Origin: Silanimonas sp.
GTDB lineage: Bacteria; Pseudomonadota; Gammaproteobacteria; Xanthomonadales; Xanthomonadaceae
Length of the DNA stretch: 64,000 nucleotides
Direction of reading: 5' to 3'
Assembly (NCBI RefSeq): GCF_027531545.1
Contig: NZ_JAPZSC010000018.1
Coordinates: forward strand, 62,001 to 126,000
Part shown: positions 25,591 through 33,186 of the stretch, piece by piece
How positions within the stretch are numbered: the first letter of the stretch is position 1
How the letters are laid out: every line of letters starts with the position of its first letter
The notes under the pieces: model-generated
Seen by the model: the letters and a program-made list of their open reading frames with translations, nothing else
What the model was told of the DNA's origin: nothing
Database searches by the model: none
Position numbers and translations under genes: made by a program

Positions 25591-25671
25591 GCGATGCCCG
25601 ATCGACGGTCGGCCAGGCGTCGTGCCCTGCACTACGGAGGCTGCATGACCCGCCCGGACGACGCTCGAGGT

Positions 25672-25690
25672 GCCCGCGGAAGCGGGCTTT
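25672..25690 (+). terminator. Terminator-like hairpin in the bigR leader
   Basis: GCCCGC-GGAA-GCGGGC is a perfect 6-base-pair stem with a tetraloop, followed by TTT, 38 bases before ATG 25729. It could attenuate transcription coming from the sqr/bigR divergent region. If translation of bigR instead starts at ATG 25645, which has GGAGG in front, the hairpin would lie inside the coding sequence. Confidence 0.45.
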
Positions 25691-25728
25691 GCCGACTGAC
25701 CGGGTCGTCGTCCTACAATCCAAGGCCT

Positions 25729-26142
25729 ATGCCCAAGACCACCACCCGCCTGCCGCCGATGGCGGCCGCCATGGCCGCACAGGCCGAAGCCGCCGCCGAG
25801 CTCCTGAAGACGCTGGGCAACCCCCAGCGCCTCCGCATCCTTTGCCTGCTGGTGGAAGGCGAGCATTCGGTCGGCGAGATCAACGCCCACGTGCCGCTGT
25901 CGCAGTCGGCGCTGTCTCAGCACCTCGCTGTCCTGCGGGAGCAGGGACTCGTCGAGACGCGACGCGAGGCGCAGACGATCTTCTACGCCTTGGTCGATGG
26001 CCCCGCTCGCGCCATGCTCGGGACCTTGCACGACCTCTATTGCCCAACCCCCGAGGCCGCGGCGCCGAAATCCCGCCAAGCGGCGAAGTCGGCACCTCGG
26101 CCAGCCGCGGCGAAGGCGGCTTCGCGCCGCAAGGCCTCCTGA
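25729..26142 (+). CDS. bigR: ArsR-family sulfide/persulfide-sensing repressor, BigR/SqrR/YgaV type
   Basis: 137 residues from ATG 25729. The winged HTH covers about 20-100, with recognition helix LSQSALSQHLAVLREQGLV. The two cysteines that form a di- or tetrasulfide in BigR/SqrR are present: Cys39 (RILCLL) and Cys105 (HDLYCP). Oxidation by sulfane sulfur releases such repressors from DNA. A basic Ala/Lys-rich tail follows. TACAAT at 25714-25719 could be a -10 giving an almost leaderless mRNA; alternatively ATG 25645 with GGAGG adds 28 residues. First gene of a unit with DUF2798 and OsmC genes, overlapping by one and eight bases. Confidence 0.92.
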   Translation: MPKTTTRLPPMAAAMAAQAEAAAELLKTLGNPQRLRILCLLVEGEHSVGEINAHVPLSQSALSQHLAVLREQGLVETRREAQTIFYALVDGPARAMLGTLHDLYCPTPEAAAPKSRQAAKSAPRPAAAKAASRRKAS

Positions 26143-26393
26143 TGGACAGCCTCAAGTTCCGCGGCCTGTTCGCCGTGCTCATGGCCCTGCTGATGGCCTT
26201 CCTGATGAGCGCCGTGCTCACCGCGGTCAACACGGGCGTCGATGCCGGTTTCGTCGGCCGATGGCTGCATGCCTTCGTCGTCGCGTGGCCGATCGCCATC
26301 GTCGCGGCCTTCTTCTGCGCACCGATCGCCCGGCGCTGGACGATGCGCCTTCTCGCGGCCTCGACCCGGAACGCGGGACACCCTGATGGATGA
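26142..26393 (+). CDS. DUF2798 membrane protein
   Basis: 83 residues with two transmembrane helices at about 8-28 and 44-64, matching the DUF2798 family of short two-helix proteins (pattern AWPIAIVAAFFCAPIARR). Function unknown. The ATG shares its A with the bigR stop and the stop overlaps the OsmC gene by 8 bases, so the three are translationally coupled and probably all respond to the BigR signal. Confidence 0.88.
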   Translation: MDSLKFRGLFAVLMALLMAFLMSAVLTAVNTGVDAGFVGRWLHAFVVAWPIAIVAAFFCAPIARRWTMRLLAASTRNAGHPDG

Positions 26394-26859
26394 CAAGCGC
26401 ATCGAGGTGACCCTGCACCAGCAGGAGGGCTATGCCTTCCGGATCGAGTTCGGCGATGGTATCGACGACCTGCTGTCGGACGAGCCAGTGCCGCTCGGCG
26501 CCGGACACGGCCCAAATCCATCCAAGCTGCTGCTGGCCTCGATCGCCAATTGCCTGGCGGCGAGCCTCACGTTCGCTCTGCGCAAATTCGGCAACCAGCC
26601 CGGTCCGATCACCGCCCGGATCACCGGCCTCATGGGCCGCAACGCCGAAGGCCGGTGGCGGATCCCGCGAGCCCGCGTGGAGATCACGCTGGCCGAGCAT
26701 CCGGGCGTGCACCAGCAGTTCGAGCGCGTGCTTGCCCAGTTCGAAGACTTCTGTGTCGTCACCCAGAGTGTCCGCGACGGCATCGATGTCGAGGTCGAGG
26801 TCCGCGACGCGGACGGTCGCGTCCTGCTGGGCGACAAGAGCAACGAAGGCGGCGGCTGA
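26386..26859 (+). CDS. OsmC/Ohr-family peroxiredoxin-like protein
   Basis: 157 residues. The two OsmC active cysteines are present, Cys56 (SIANCLAASL) and Cys123 (DFCVVTQSV). OsmC/Ohr proteins reduce organic hydroperoxides and, in some cases, persulfides using these thiols. It is the third gene of the bigR unit. The position after a sulfide-responsive repressor suggests a role in clearing reactive sulfur or peroxide made during sulfide oxidation. Confidence 0.9.
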   Translation: MDDKRIEVTLHQQEGYAFRIEFGDGIDDLLSDEPVPLGAGHGPNPSKLLLASIANCLAASLTFALRKFGNQPGPITARITGLMGRNAEGRWRIPRARVEITLAEHPGVHQQFERVLAQFEDFCVVTQSVRDGIDVEVEVRDADGRVLLGDKSNEGGG

Positions 26860-26898
26860 GGACTGCGGTCGCCGCCGCAACATGCCCTGTCTTGAGCG

Positions 26899-27408
26899 TC
26901 AGGGCGCCAGCATGCTGCGCAGCATCCAGGCCGTCTTTTCATGCATGGCGAGGCGCTGCGTGGCGATGTCCGCGGTGGGCTGGTCGTCGGCCTTGTTGGC
27001 GAGCGGAAGGAGTGCGCGCGCACTGCGGGCGGTCGCTTGCTGGGCATGGACGAGATGGCGAAGCATGTCGTCGGCGGACGGCACGCCCTCCACCTCACCG
27101 AAGGTGGCCAACTGTGCGAACTGCCGGTAGGTGCCCGGGGCCGGGAAACCGAGCGCCCTGATGCGCTCGGCGATGTCGTCGAGCGCGTTCCACTGCTCGG
27201 TGTACTGGCCCATGAACATCAGGTGCAGTCCGTTGAACTGCGGCCCGGTGACATTCCAATGGAAGTTGTGCGTCATCAGGTACAGCGTGTAGCTGTCCGC
27301 CAGCAACACGGACAAACCCTGCGCAATGGCCTTGCGGTCCTTCTCGCCGATACCGATGTCGATGGCGGGCATCTTCGGCACGTTCTGGGCTTTCGCTTGC
27401 TTGGCCAT
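26899..27408 (-). CDS. dps: Dps ferritin-like DNA-protection protein
   Basis: 169 residues from ATG 27408. The ferroxidase signature LMTHNFHWNVTGPQF and the paired block MGQYTEQWNALDDIAERIR are typical of Dps. The lysine-rich N-terminus (KQAKAQNVPK) could bind DNA. Dodecamers oxidise Fe(II) with peroxide and store the iron, limiting hydroxyl-radical damage. Leftward, 42 bases after the peroxiredoxin gene and probably on the same transcript. Confidence 0.95.
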   Translation of the reverse strand: MAKQAKAQNVPKMPAIDIGIGEKDRKAIAQGLSVLLADSYTLYLMTHNFHWNVTGPQFNGLHLMFMGQYTEQWNALDDIAERIRALGFPAPGTYRQFAQLATFGEVEGVPSADDMLRHLVHAQQATARSARALLPLANKADDQPTADIATQRLAMHEKTAWMLRSMLAP

Positions 27409-27450
27409 GGTCTTTCTCCAGTGGATGGTGCGGGTAAACAACGTGCCGCT

Positions 27451-28182
27451 TCAGGACGCCTTCTTCATCGAAAAGTACCAGTCGGTCGTCTCGAGCCCTT
27501 CGCCGAGGCGGGCCTCGAGGTCGGCCACGGTCTTCGGCGCTCCGACCAGCACCTTGTCGCCGGGCTGCCAGCCCTCGGGCGTAGCCACGCCCTGCGAGAG
27601 GCTGGTCTGCAGGCCGCGCACCAGGCGCAGGATCTCCGCGACGCTGCGGCCGTTCGTCATCGGGTAATAGACCATCGCGCGCAGGATGCCGTTCGGGTCG
27701 ATGATGAAGGTGGCGCGCACGGCCGCCGTGTCGGAGGCGCCCGGATGGATCATCCCGTAGGCGCGGGCCACGTTCATCGACAAGTCCTCGATGATCGGGA
27801 AGGGAATCTCGACGCCGAACTTCTCCTTGATGTTCTGCACCCAGGCGAGGTGGGAGTAGATCGAGTCGATCGACAGGCCGAGCAGCTCAGTGTTGATGGC
27901 CGCGAAGTCGGGAGCGGCCTTGGCGAAGGCGGTGAACTCGGTGGTGCAGACCGGCGTGAAGTCGGCGGGATGCGAGAACAGCACCAGCCACTTGCCGCGG
28001 TAATCGTCGAGCGATCGGGGACCGAAGGTGGTCTGCGCCTGGAAGGCCGGCGCGCGCTCGTTGATGCGCGGCAGGCCATAGGCGACGGGCGCGGCCACCG
28101 CAGCGGCCGGAGCAGCAACGGTGGAAACCATCGGCGCAGCGTTTGCGGCGACCGGAAGGACGTTGGAATCAGTGCAGCTCAT
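27451..28182 (-). CDS. 1-Cys peroxiredoxin, Prx6/AhpC-TSA type
   Basis: 243 residues from ATG 28182. An Ala/Val-rich N-terminal extension (about 1-37) precedes the thioredoxin fold with peroxidatic Cys79 in PADFTPVCTTE. The only other cysteine is Cys3, so it looks like a 1-Cys enzyme with an external thiol reductant. The C-terminal Prx6 domain is present (YYPMTNGRSVAEILR). It reduces H2O2, organic peroxides or peroxynitrite. GGAG precedes the start. Confidence 0.93.
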   Translation of the reverse strand: MSCTDSNVLPVAANAAPMVSTVAAPAAAVAAPVAYGLPRINERAPAFQAQTTFGPRSLDDYRGKWLVLFSHPADFTPVCTTEFTAFAKAAPDFAAINTELLGLSIDSIYSHLAWVQNIKEKFGVEIPFPIIEDLSMNVARAYGMIHPGASDTAAVRATFIIDPNGILRAMVYYPMTNGRSVAEILRLVRGLQTSLSQGVATPEGWQPGDKVLVGAPKTVADLEARLGEGLETTDWYFSMKKAS

Positions 28183-28226
28183 GGCAATTCTCCTGGGGAG
28201 GGCCGCGCTTCGCGCGGCAGATGGGT

Positions 28227-29147
28227 TCAGAGCGAATCGAGCGGAACCTTGAGGTAACGGACGCCGTTGCCCTCGGGTTCCGGAAGGGCGCCGGCTTTCA
28301 TGTTCACTTGCAGGGACGGCACGATCAGGGTGGGCATGCCGAGGGTGGCGTCGCGAGCGGTGCGCAGCGCGACGTAGTCGTCCTCGGCGATGCCGTCGCG
28401 GACGTGGATGTTGGAGGCACGTTGTTCGGCCACGGTGGTTTCCCAGCGGATCTCGCGCCCGCCCGGGCCGTAGTCGTGGCACATGAACAGCCGGGTCTCG
28501 GGCGGCAGCGACAGCACGCGGCGCATCGAGCGGTAGAGCGTGCGGGCATCACCGCCGGGGAAATCGGCCCGCGCCGAGCCGCCGTCCGGCATGAACAGCG
28601 TGTCGCCGACGAACGCAGCGTCGCCGATCACGTGCGTCATGCAGGCCGGGGTGTGGCCCGGCGTGTGCAGGGCGACCGCCTGCAGCGCGCCGATGGCGTA
28701 GCGCTCGCCGTCCTGGAACAGGTGGTCGAACTGGCTGCCGTCGCGGCGGAAGGCCGGGCCTTCGTTGAAGACGCGGCCGAAGGTCTCCTGCACCACGTCG
28801 ATGCGCTGGCCGATGGCGATGCGCCCGCCGAGTTCGCGCTTCAGCCAGGGCGCGGCGGAGAGGTGGTCGGCGTGGACGTGGGTCTCGATGATCCACTCGA
28901 CATGCAGGCCCTCCGCGCGAACGACATCGGCGATGGCCTGGGCCGATCGATGGCTCGTGCGGCCGGAGGCGTAATCGAGGTCGAGCACCGGATCGACGAT
29001 GGCGCAGGCCGGACCGTCCGGTTCACGCACGAGGTAGCTGACCGTGTGGGTGACCGGATCGAAGAATGCGGTCACTTTCGAGGCGGGACCACCCGGGCCC
29101 TCGAGGGTTTCGTTGGCAGTCATTTCGATGTCCTGGTTCGTCGTCAT
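28227..29147 (-). CDS. Metallo-beta-lactamase-fold persulfide dioxygenase (ETHE1/Blh-like)
   Basis: 306 residues from ATG 29147; a GTG 9 bases earlier is possible. Metal-binding motif THVHADH is at 89-95, with HTPGH at 161-165, GDTLF at 181-185 and CHDY near 232. This arrangement, with one mononuclear iron, is that of ETHE1-type dioxygenases that oxidise glutathione persulfide to sulfite. Blh in BigR operons belongs here. It lies next to the sqr/bigR cluster and divergently from an OxyR-like regulator. Sulfite made here could leave through the TSUP protein encoded at 30308. Confidence 0.9.
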   Translation of the reverse strand: MTTNQDIEMTANETLEGPGGPASKVTAFFDPVTHTVSYLVREPDGPACAIVDPVLDLDYASGRTSHRSAQAIADVVRAEGLHVEWIIETHVHADHLSAAPWLKRELGGRIAIGQRIDVVQETFGRVFNEGPAFRRDGSQFDHLFQDGERYAIGALQAVALHTPGHTPACMTHVIGDAAFVGDTLFMPDGGSARADFPGGDARTLYRSMRRVLSLPPETRLFMCHDYGPGGREIRWETTVAEQRASNIHVRDGIAEDDYVALRTARDATLGMPTLIVPSLQVNMKAGALPEPEGNGVRYLKVPLDSL

Positions 29148-29202
29148 GGGAAGCACTCTAGGTCGCCGTGTTGATCAATAGAAATGAATAGTTACGATCG
29201 CT

Positions 29203-29223
29203 GTGTTTGATAGAGTCGAACAC
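29203..29223. promoter_or_regulatory. Inverted repeat at the LysR start, likely autoregulatory site
   Basis: GTGTTTGA-TAGAG-TCGAACAC (7 of 8 arm bases pair) ends directly before ATG 29224. The divergent 76-base gap is AT-rich. On the strand of the dioxygenase gene CTAT recurs three times with steps of 22 and 10 bases, a helical phasing reminiscent of OxyR half-sites. Confidence 0.5.
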
Positions 29224-30204
29224 ATGGACAATCCGCCCAGCCTTCGGCAACTCGAATACCTCGTCGCCCTCGACGCGCATGGCCATTTCACCGAAGCCGC
29301 CCGCGCCTGTGGCGTTGGCGCGCCGGCGTTCAGCAGTGGCCTCGCGGCACTGGAGGAGCGGCTTGGCGTGAGCGTCGCGGATCGCGACCGCCGCCACGTG
29401 GCCATGTCGCCGGCCGGCCGACGCCTCGCGGCGCAAGCGAAGCGCGTTCTCGCGGAGGCCGCGGCCTTCATGGCCTTGGCGCAATCCGAGTCGCAACCGA
29501 TGGCCGGCACTTGGCGTTTCGGCAGTATCCCGACCATCGCGCCCTTCCTGATGCCGAAGCTGCTGCCGGCAATGCGCAAGCGCTTCCCCGAACTCGATCT
29601 GCTGCTTTCCGAGGACAAGACGCCCGAGCTGCTGGCCGACCTCGAAACCGGCCACCTGGACCTGCTGCTGATCGCCTTTCCCTACGAGGTTCCGGGCTGC
29701 GAGGTCGACCTTCTGTTCCATGACAGCTATCGCTTCGCCTGCAGCCCGCGCTCTGCCTTGGCCAAGGCGCCACGAATCGGTCCGAAGGAGATCGCTTCGC
29801 AGCCACTGATGCTGCTGGAGGCCTCGAATTGCCTGCACCACCACGCACTCCCCGTGCTGGAGACGGCCGCCGCCGCCGCACAAACCACCTTCGCCGGTAC
29901 CAGCCTGCAGACGCTCGCGGCGATGGTGGCGGTGGACATGGGCAGCACCCTGCTGCCCACGCTGGCCATCGAGGGCGGGCTGCTGCAGGGCGGCGGCGTG
30001 GTCACTCGGCCCCTCGGTTACGACGGCGGGCGACGAACCCTCGGCTTGTGCTGGCGCCGCGGGCACGCTCGCGCGGACGAGTTCCGCGAGCTCGGAGCGG
30101 CACTCCGCGACTGGGCGCAAGCGGTGGGCATCGGCGAGGCGCTCACGCCGTCGAGCGCGCGCAGCGCGAGGCCGAGAGGAAGGCAGGCCGCCCGGCACCG
30201 GTGA
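29224..30204 (+). CDS. OxyR-like LysR regulator with a single sensing cysteine
   Basis: 326 residues from ATG 29224. The N-terminal HTH (about 6-64) and effector domain align closely with OxyR (for example SIPTIAPFLMPKLLP and MLLEASNCLHHHAL). Cys203 matches E. coli OxyR Cys199, but the resolving Cys208 position is Leu212, so the classical Cys199-Cys208 disulphide cannot form. Other cysteines are Cys29, Cys159, Cys173 and one in GLCWRR. It may sense by sulfenylation, glutathionylation or persulfidation. Divergent from the dioxygenase gene and likely its regulator. Confidence 0.9.
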   Translation: MDNPPSLRQLEYLVALDAHGHFTEAARACGVGAPAFSSGLAALEERLGVSVADRDRRHVAMSPAGRRLAAQAKRVLAEAAAFMALAQSESQPMAGTWRFGSIPTIAPFLMPKLLPAMRKRFPELDLLLSEDKTPELLADLETGHLDLLLIAFPYEVPGCEVDLLFHDSYRFACSPRSALAKAPRIGPKEIASQPLMLLEASNCLHHHALPVLETAAAAAQTTFAGTSLQTLAAMVAVDMGSTLLPTLAIEGGLLQGGGVVTRPLGYDGGRRTLGLCWRRGHARADEFRELGAALRDWAQAVGIGEALTPSSARSARPRGRQAARHR

Positions 30205-30235
30205 TCGGCGCCATCCAGGGACTTCGGGTGGTGAT

Positions 30236-30264
30236 TTGTGCATTAGCGAATACTAATGTAGATT
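30236..30264 (+). promoter_or_regulatory. TSUP promoter with embedded BigR-type operator
   Basis: TTGTGC (30236-30241) and TAGATT (30259-30264) are spaced by 17 bases. The palindrome CATTAG-CGAATA-CTAATG (30241-30258) fills the spacer. It shares the TTAG-N6-CTAA core and the same placement as the sqr operator, so the BigR-type protein probably represses both. Confidence 0.7.
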
Positions 30265-30307
30265 GGCGCCATGTCCACGCCCTGCTCCGCCGCCTGAGGC
30301 CGCCCCC

Positions 30308-31078
30308 GTGATCTGGCTCGCCCTGCTCGGTGCGGTGATCGTCGGCCTGTCACTGGGCCTGCTCGGCTCGGGCGGATCGATCCTCACGGTGCCGCTGCTC
30401 GTCTACCTCGTTGGCCAGCCGGAGAAGGTGGCCATCGCTGGTTCGCTGGCGGTGGTCGGCGGCATCGCCCTCGCCGGGGCCATCCCGTCGGCGCTGCGCG
30501 GCGGCGTCGAATGGCGCAGCGTCGGCTGGTTCGGCGTGCCGGGGATGCTCGGCACCATTCTCGGAGCGCACCTGTCGCGCTGGATCGCCGGCGATGTGCA
30601 GCTGCTGCTGTTCGCGGTCGTGATGGTCGTCGCGGCCTGGCGGATGACCCGGGCCGCGCCGGCGACCACCACGGTCGCCGCCCCGCGATCGCGGGGATGG
30701 ATCGTCATCGATGGCCTTGGTGTCGGCCTGCTCACCGGCCTGGTCGGCGTCGGCGGCGGCTTCCTCATCGTGCCGGCCCTGGTGCTGCTCGGCGGCCTGC
30801 CCATGCACCGGGCAATCGCGACCAGCCTGTGGATCATCGCCCTCAACGCCTTCAGCGGCCTCGGCAAGCATCTCTTCGTACTCGACGCGGCCGGCCTCGC
30901 GCTGGATTGGCGGCTCCTCGGCCTGTTCACCGGGGTCGGCGCCATCGGCAGCATCGTCGGCCAAAAGCTCGCCACACGCCTGCCGCAAGTGCTCCTTCGT
31001 CGCGGCTTCGCCGCCCTGCTGATCCTGATGGGCTTGTACATCGTCGGGCGGGAACTCCCTGCCCTGCTCGCTTCCTGA
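30308..31078 (+). CDS. TSUP (TauE/SafE) sulfite/sulfonate exporter
   Basis: 256 residues from GTG 30308, which follows a TGAGG ribosome site; an in-frame TTG at 30263 would give a Pro-rich extension not expected for the family. Seven to eight hydrophobic segments are visible, with the repeated glycine-rich blocks GLLGSGGSILTVPLLVYL and VGVGGGFLIVPALVLLGG of the TauE/SafE family. Such proteins move sulfite, thiosulfate or sulfoacetate across the inner membrane. Its promoter carries a BigR-type operator, and a rhodanese gene follows 41 bases later. Confidence 0.93.
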   Translation: MIWLALLGAVIVGLSLGLLGSGGSILTVPLLVYLVGQPEKVAIAGSLAVVGGIALAGAIPSALRGGVEWRSVGWFGVPGMLGTILGAHLSRWIAGDVQLLLFAVVMVVAAWRMTRAAPATTTVAAPRSRGWIVIDGLGVGLLTGLVGVGGGFLIVPALVLLGGLPMHRAIATSLWIIALNAFSGLGKHLFVLDAAGLALDWRLLGLFTGVGAIGSIVGQKLATRLPQVLLRRGFAALLILMGLYIVGRELPALLAS

Positions 31079-31119
31079 CCGTGCCGAAAGGCGCACCTTC
31101 CCCTGCCAAGGAGAACCCC

Positions 31120-31503
31120 ATGAAGACTGTCCAGGACCTGGTCGCCGCCGCGAAGGCCCGCATCCGGGAGATCGACCACGCCGAACTGGAAACGCTCCGC
31201 GCGAAAGGCGCACCGCTCGTCGACGTGCGCGAACCCGGCGAATTCGCCGAAGGACGCATTCCGGGTGCGGTGAACATTCCGCGCGGCGTGCTGGAGTTCG
31301 AAGTCGATGGCCATCCGGCGGTGAACTGCATCAAGGATCCCGCGCTGTCGCATCGCGAGCTTCCGGTGATCCTCAGCTGTCGCAGCGGCGCACGCAGCGC
31401 ACTGGCGGCAGCGGCGCTGAAAGATCTTGGATTCGCCGAGCCCGTCTCGCTGGCCGGTGGATTCATGGGCTGGACCAACGCGGGGCAGCCGGTCGAACGC
31501 TGA
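31120..31503 (+). CDS. Rhodanese (single domain)
   Basis: 127 residues from ATG 31120 with AAGGAGA upstream. The active-site loop ILSCRSGARS holds Cys87, and LVDVREPGEFAEG and GGFMGWTNAG are the usual flanking motifs. Rhodaneses carry sulfane sulfur as a cysteine persulfide and move it to thiols or cyanide. It lies with the TSUP gene downstream of a BigR-type promoter and probably trims polysulfide made by SQR. Confidence 0.94.
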   Translation: MKTVQDLVAAAKARIREIDHAELETLRAKGAPLVDVREPGEFAEGRIPGAVNIPRGVLEFEVDGHPAVNCIKDPALSHRELPVILSCRSGARSALAAAALKDLGFAEPVSLAGGFMGWTNAGQPVER

Positions 31504-31508
31504 CGCCT

Positions 31509-31525
31509 GCGGCCGCGTCGGTCGC
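31509..31525. terminator. Hairpin between convergent rhodanese and cydC
   Basis: GCGGCCG-CGT-CGGTCGC forms a 7-base-pair stem with one G-U pair in the 24-base gap between the two stops. It could end transcripts from either side. No T-tract is present. Confidence 0.4.
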
Positions 31526-31527
31526 GG

Positions 31528-33186
31528 TCAGCCTTCGCCCACCCGCGGCCAGCGCTGCCGCCGCCACGTGGCCGGCAGGGCCTCTGGCGCGTGCGTCACG
31601 ATCACGGTGCAGCGCGCCTCGAGCCACGGCTGGAGACGCGGCAGCAGATGCGCCATCAGCGCCGCATCGAGGCCGCGGAACGGTTCGTCGAGCAGCACGA
31701 GGCCCGGATCACGCAGGAGCAGCGCGGCCAGCTGCAACCGCCGCGCCTGCCCGCCGGACACGCGCGAACCCCGCGGTCCCAGCCGGTAGTCCAACCCATC
31801 GCCGGTGCGTTCGAATACAGCGTCGAGCGCCACCGCCTGCAACACGCGATGCAGTTCAGCGTCAGCGACCTCACCCAAGCCGAGCCGCAGGAACTGCCGC
31901 ACGCTCAAGTCGAGCAGATGGTCCTCCTGGCCGAGGTAGGCCACATGCGGATAGCGCTGCGCATCCGGCAGGGCCAGCCAATCCACGCCGTCGACGAGCA
32001 CACGACCTGCGTGGGGCGGCAGCTCACCCGCCAGCGTGGCCAACAGGCTGCTCTTGCCGCAGCCGCTGGGGCCGTGAAGAACCCACGGCGCACCCGGCAT
32101 CAGGATCGCCGACCACGGGGTTGCCTCATGCGGCTGGTGGCGCGCCCGCAGGCCTTCGATCACCCACGAGCGCGGGGCAAGCCTGTGCCTCGCTGCTTCA
32201 GGATGGAATCGCTCGGCGTCCGCCATGGCGCGGGATTCGAGTGCCATGACCCGATGCGCCGAGGCTTCGGCTTCACCCACCCGCCACCAGGCACCCGGCA
32301 AGCCGGCGAAGGCCTCGCCGAGACCCAGCGTCATCAGGGCGACCAAAGCGAGCGACGCGGCATCGAGCGTGCCCCAGCCCAGCGCCACCACGGCCACCAG
32401 CCACAGTCCCACCAGCGCCTGCACGGCATGCTCGGCCCAAAGCGCCCATTGCTCCTGCGATTGCGCACGCTGCAGATCGTCGCGCGCGAGGGCATCCAGC
32501 TGCACGAGCCCCTGGTCCGCCTTTCCGTAAGCGAGGCGCTCCGCCAAGCCACTGAAGTGATCGTGGTGGCCGATACGCAGCGCCGTGCGCGAGGCCACCC
32601 GCTCCATGCCGCGCCGTCGTCCGATGCCGGCAAAGAGGAGCGTCGTAATGCCGATGATTCCACCCCCGGCGCCCAGCACGACCGCCAACGCGAACGAGCC
32701 CCAATGGGCCATCGCCACCACTGCCGCCAGCAGGGTGAGCAAAGCGGCCAGCAAGGGGCCGACGACGCGCAACGGAACGCCATCCAGCGTGTCGACATCA
32801 CGCAGTAGCCGGGTCACCAGATCCGCGTGGCGCTCGCGCCCCAAACCCTCGGCCCAAAGCCGGGCCGGGGTGGCCGCCACGGTGGCGAAAACGCGCACGC
32901 GAAGATCGGCAAGGAGCCGAAGCACCGCCGAATGGCCGACGATGCGCTCGATATATCGCGTCACCGGCTTCACCAGCGCCAGCCCGCGGATCGCCGTGGA
33001 CGGCGTGAAGATGTTGAGCCCGACCAGCAGCCCGAGGCCGGCCAACGCCGTCGCCGCGATGAACCATCCCGACAGCGCGAGCAGCGCCGCGCCGGCCATC
33101 CACGTCAGGGCAAGCGCCGCCCATGCCAGCAGCCATCGAGGCAGGCCCGGGCGGTAGAGACGCCAGAGGTATCGCCACGGAGTCAT
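31528..33186 (-). CDS. cydC: CydC subunit of the CydDC thiol/heme ABC exporter
   Basis: 552 residues. Six membrane helices in the first 300 or so residues, then an ATPase domain with Walker A GPSGCGKS, signature VSGGQARR and Walker B LVLLDEPFRG. Together with CydD it forms the inner-membrane exporter of glutathione and cysteine needed to assemble cytochrome bd. Its ATG overlaps the cydD stop (ATGA). The gene is last in cydABDC. Confidence 0.93.
   Translation of the reverse strand: MTPWRYLWRLYRPGLPRWLLAWAALALTWMAGAALLALSGWFIAATALAGLGLLVGLNIFTPSTAIRGLALVKPVTRYIERIVGHSAVLRLLADLRVRVFATVAATPARLWAEGLGRERHADLVTRLLRDVDTLDGVPLRVVGPLLAALLTLLAAVVAMAHWGSFALAVVLGAGGGIIGITTLLFAGIGRRRGMERVASRTALRIGHHDHFSGLAERLAYGKADQGLVQLDALARDDLQRAQSQEQWALWAEHAVQALVGLWLVAVVALGWGTLDAASLALVALMTLGLGEAFAGLPGAWWRVGEAEASAHRVMALESRAMADAERFHPEAARHRLAPRSWVIEGLRARHQPHEATPWSAILMPGAPWVLHGPSGCGKSSLLATLAGELPPHAGRVLVDGVDWLALPDAQRYPHVAYLGQEDHLLDLSVRQFLRLGLGEVADAELHRVLQAVALDAVFERTGDGLDYRLGPRGSRVSGGQARRLQLAALLLRDPGLVLLDEPFRGLDAALMAHLLPRLQPWLEARCTVIVTHAPEALPATWRRQRWPRVGEG

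Noticed and set aside
29171-29178. TTGATCAA as a possible FNR-type site.
   Set aside because: The half-sites have no spacer, so it does not fit the TTGA-N6-TCAA form.
30271-30297. Eight-codon reading frame (MSTPCSAA) between the TSUP promoter and its start.
   Set aside because: No ribosome site and no sign of coding function; it lies at the predicted transcription start.
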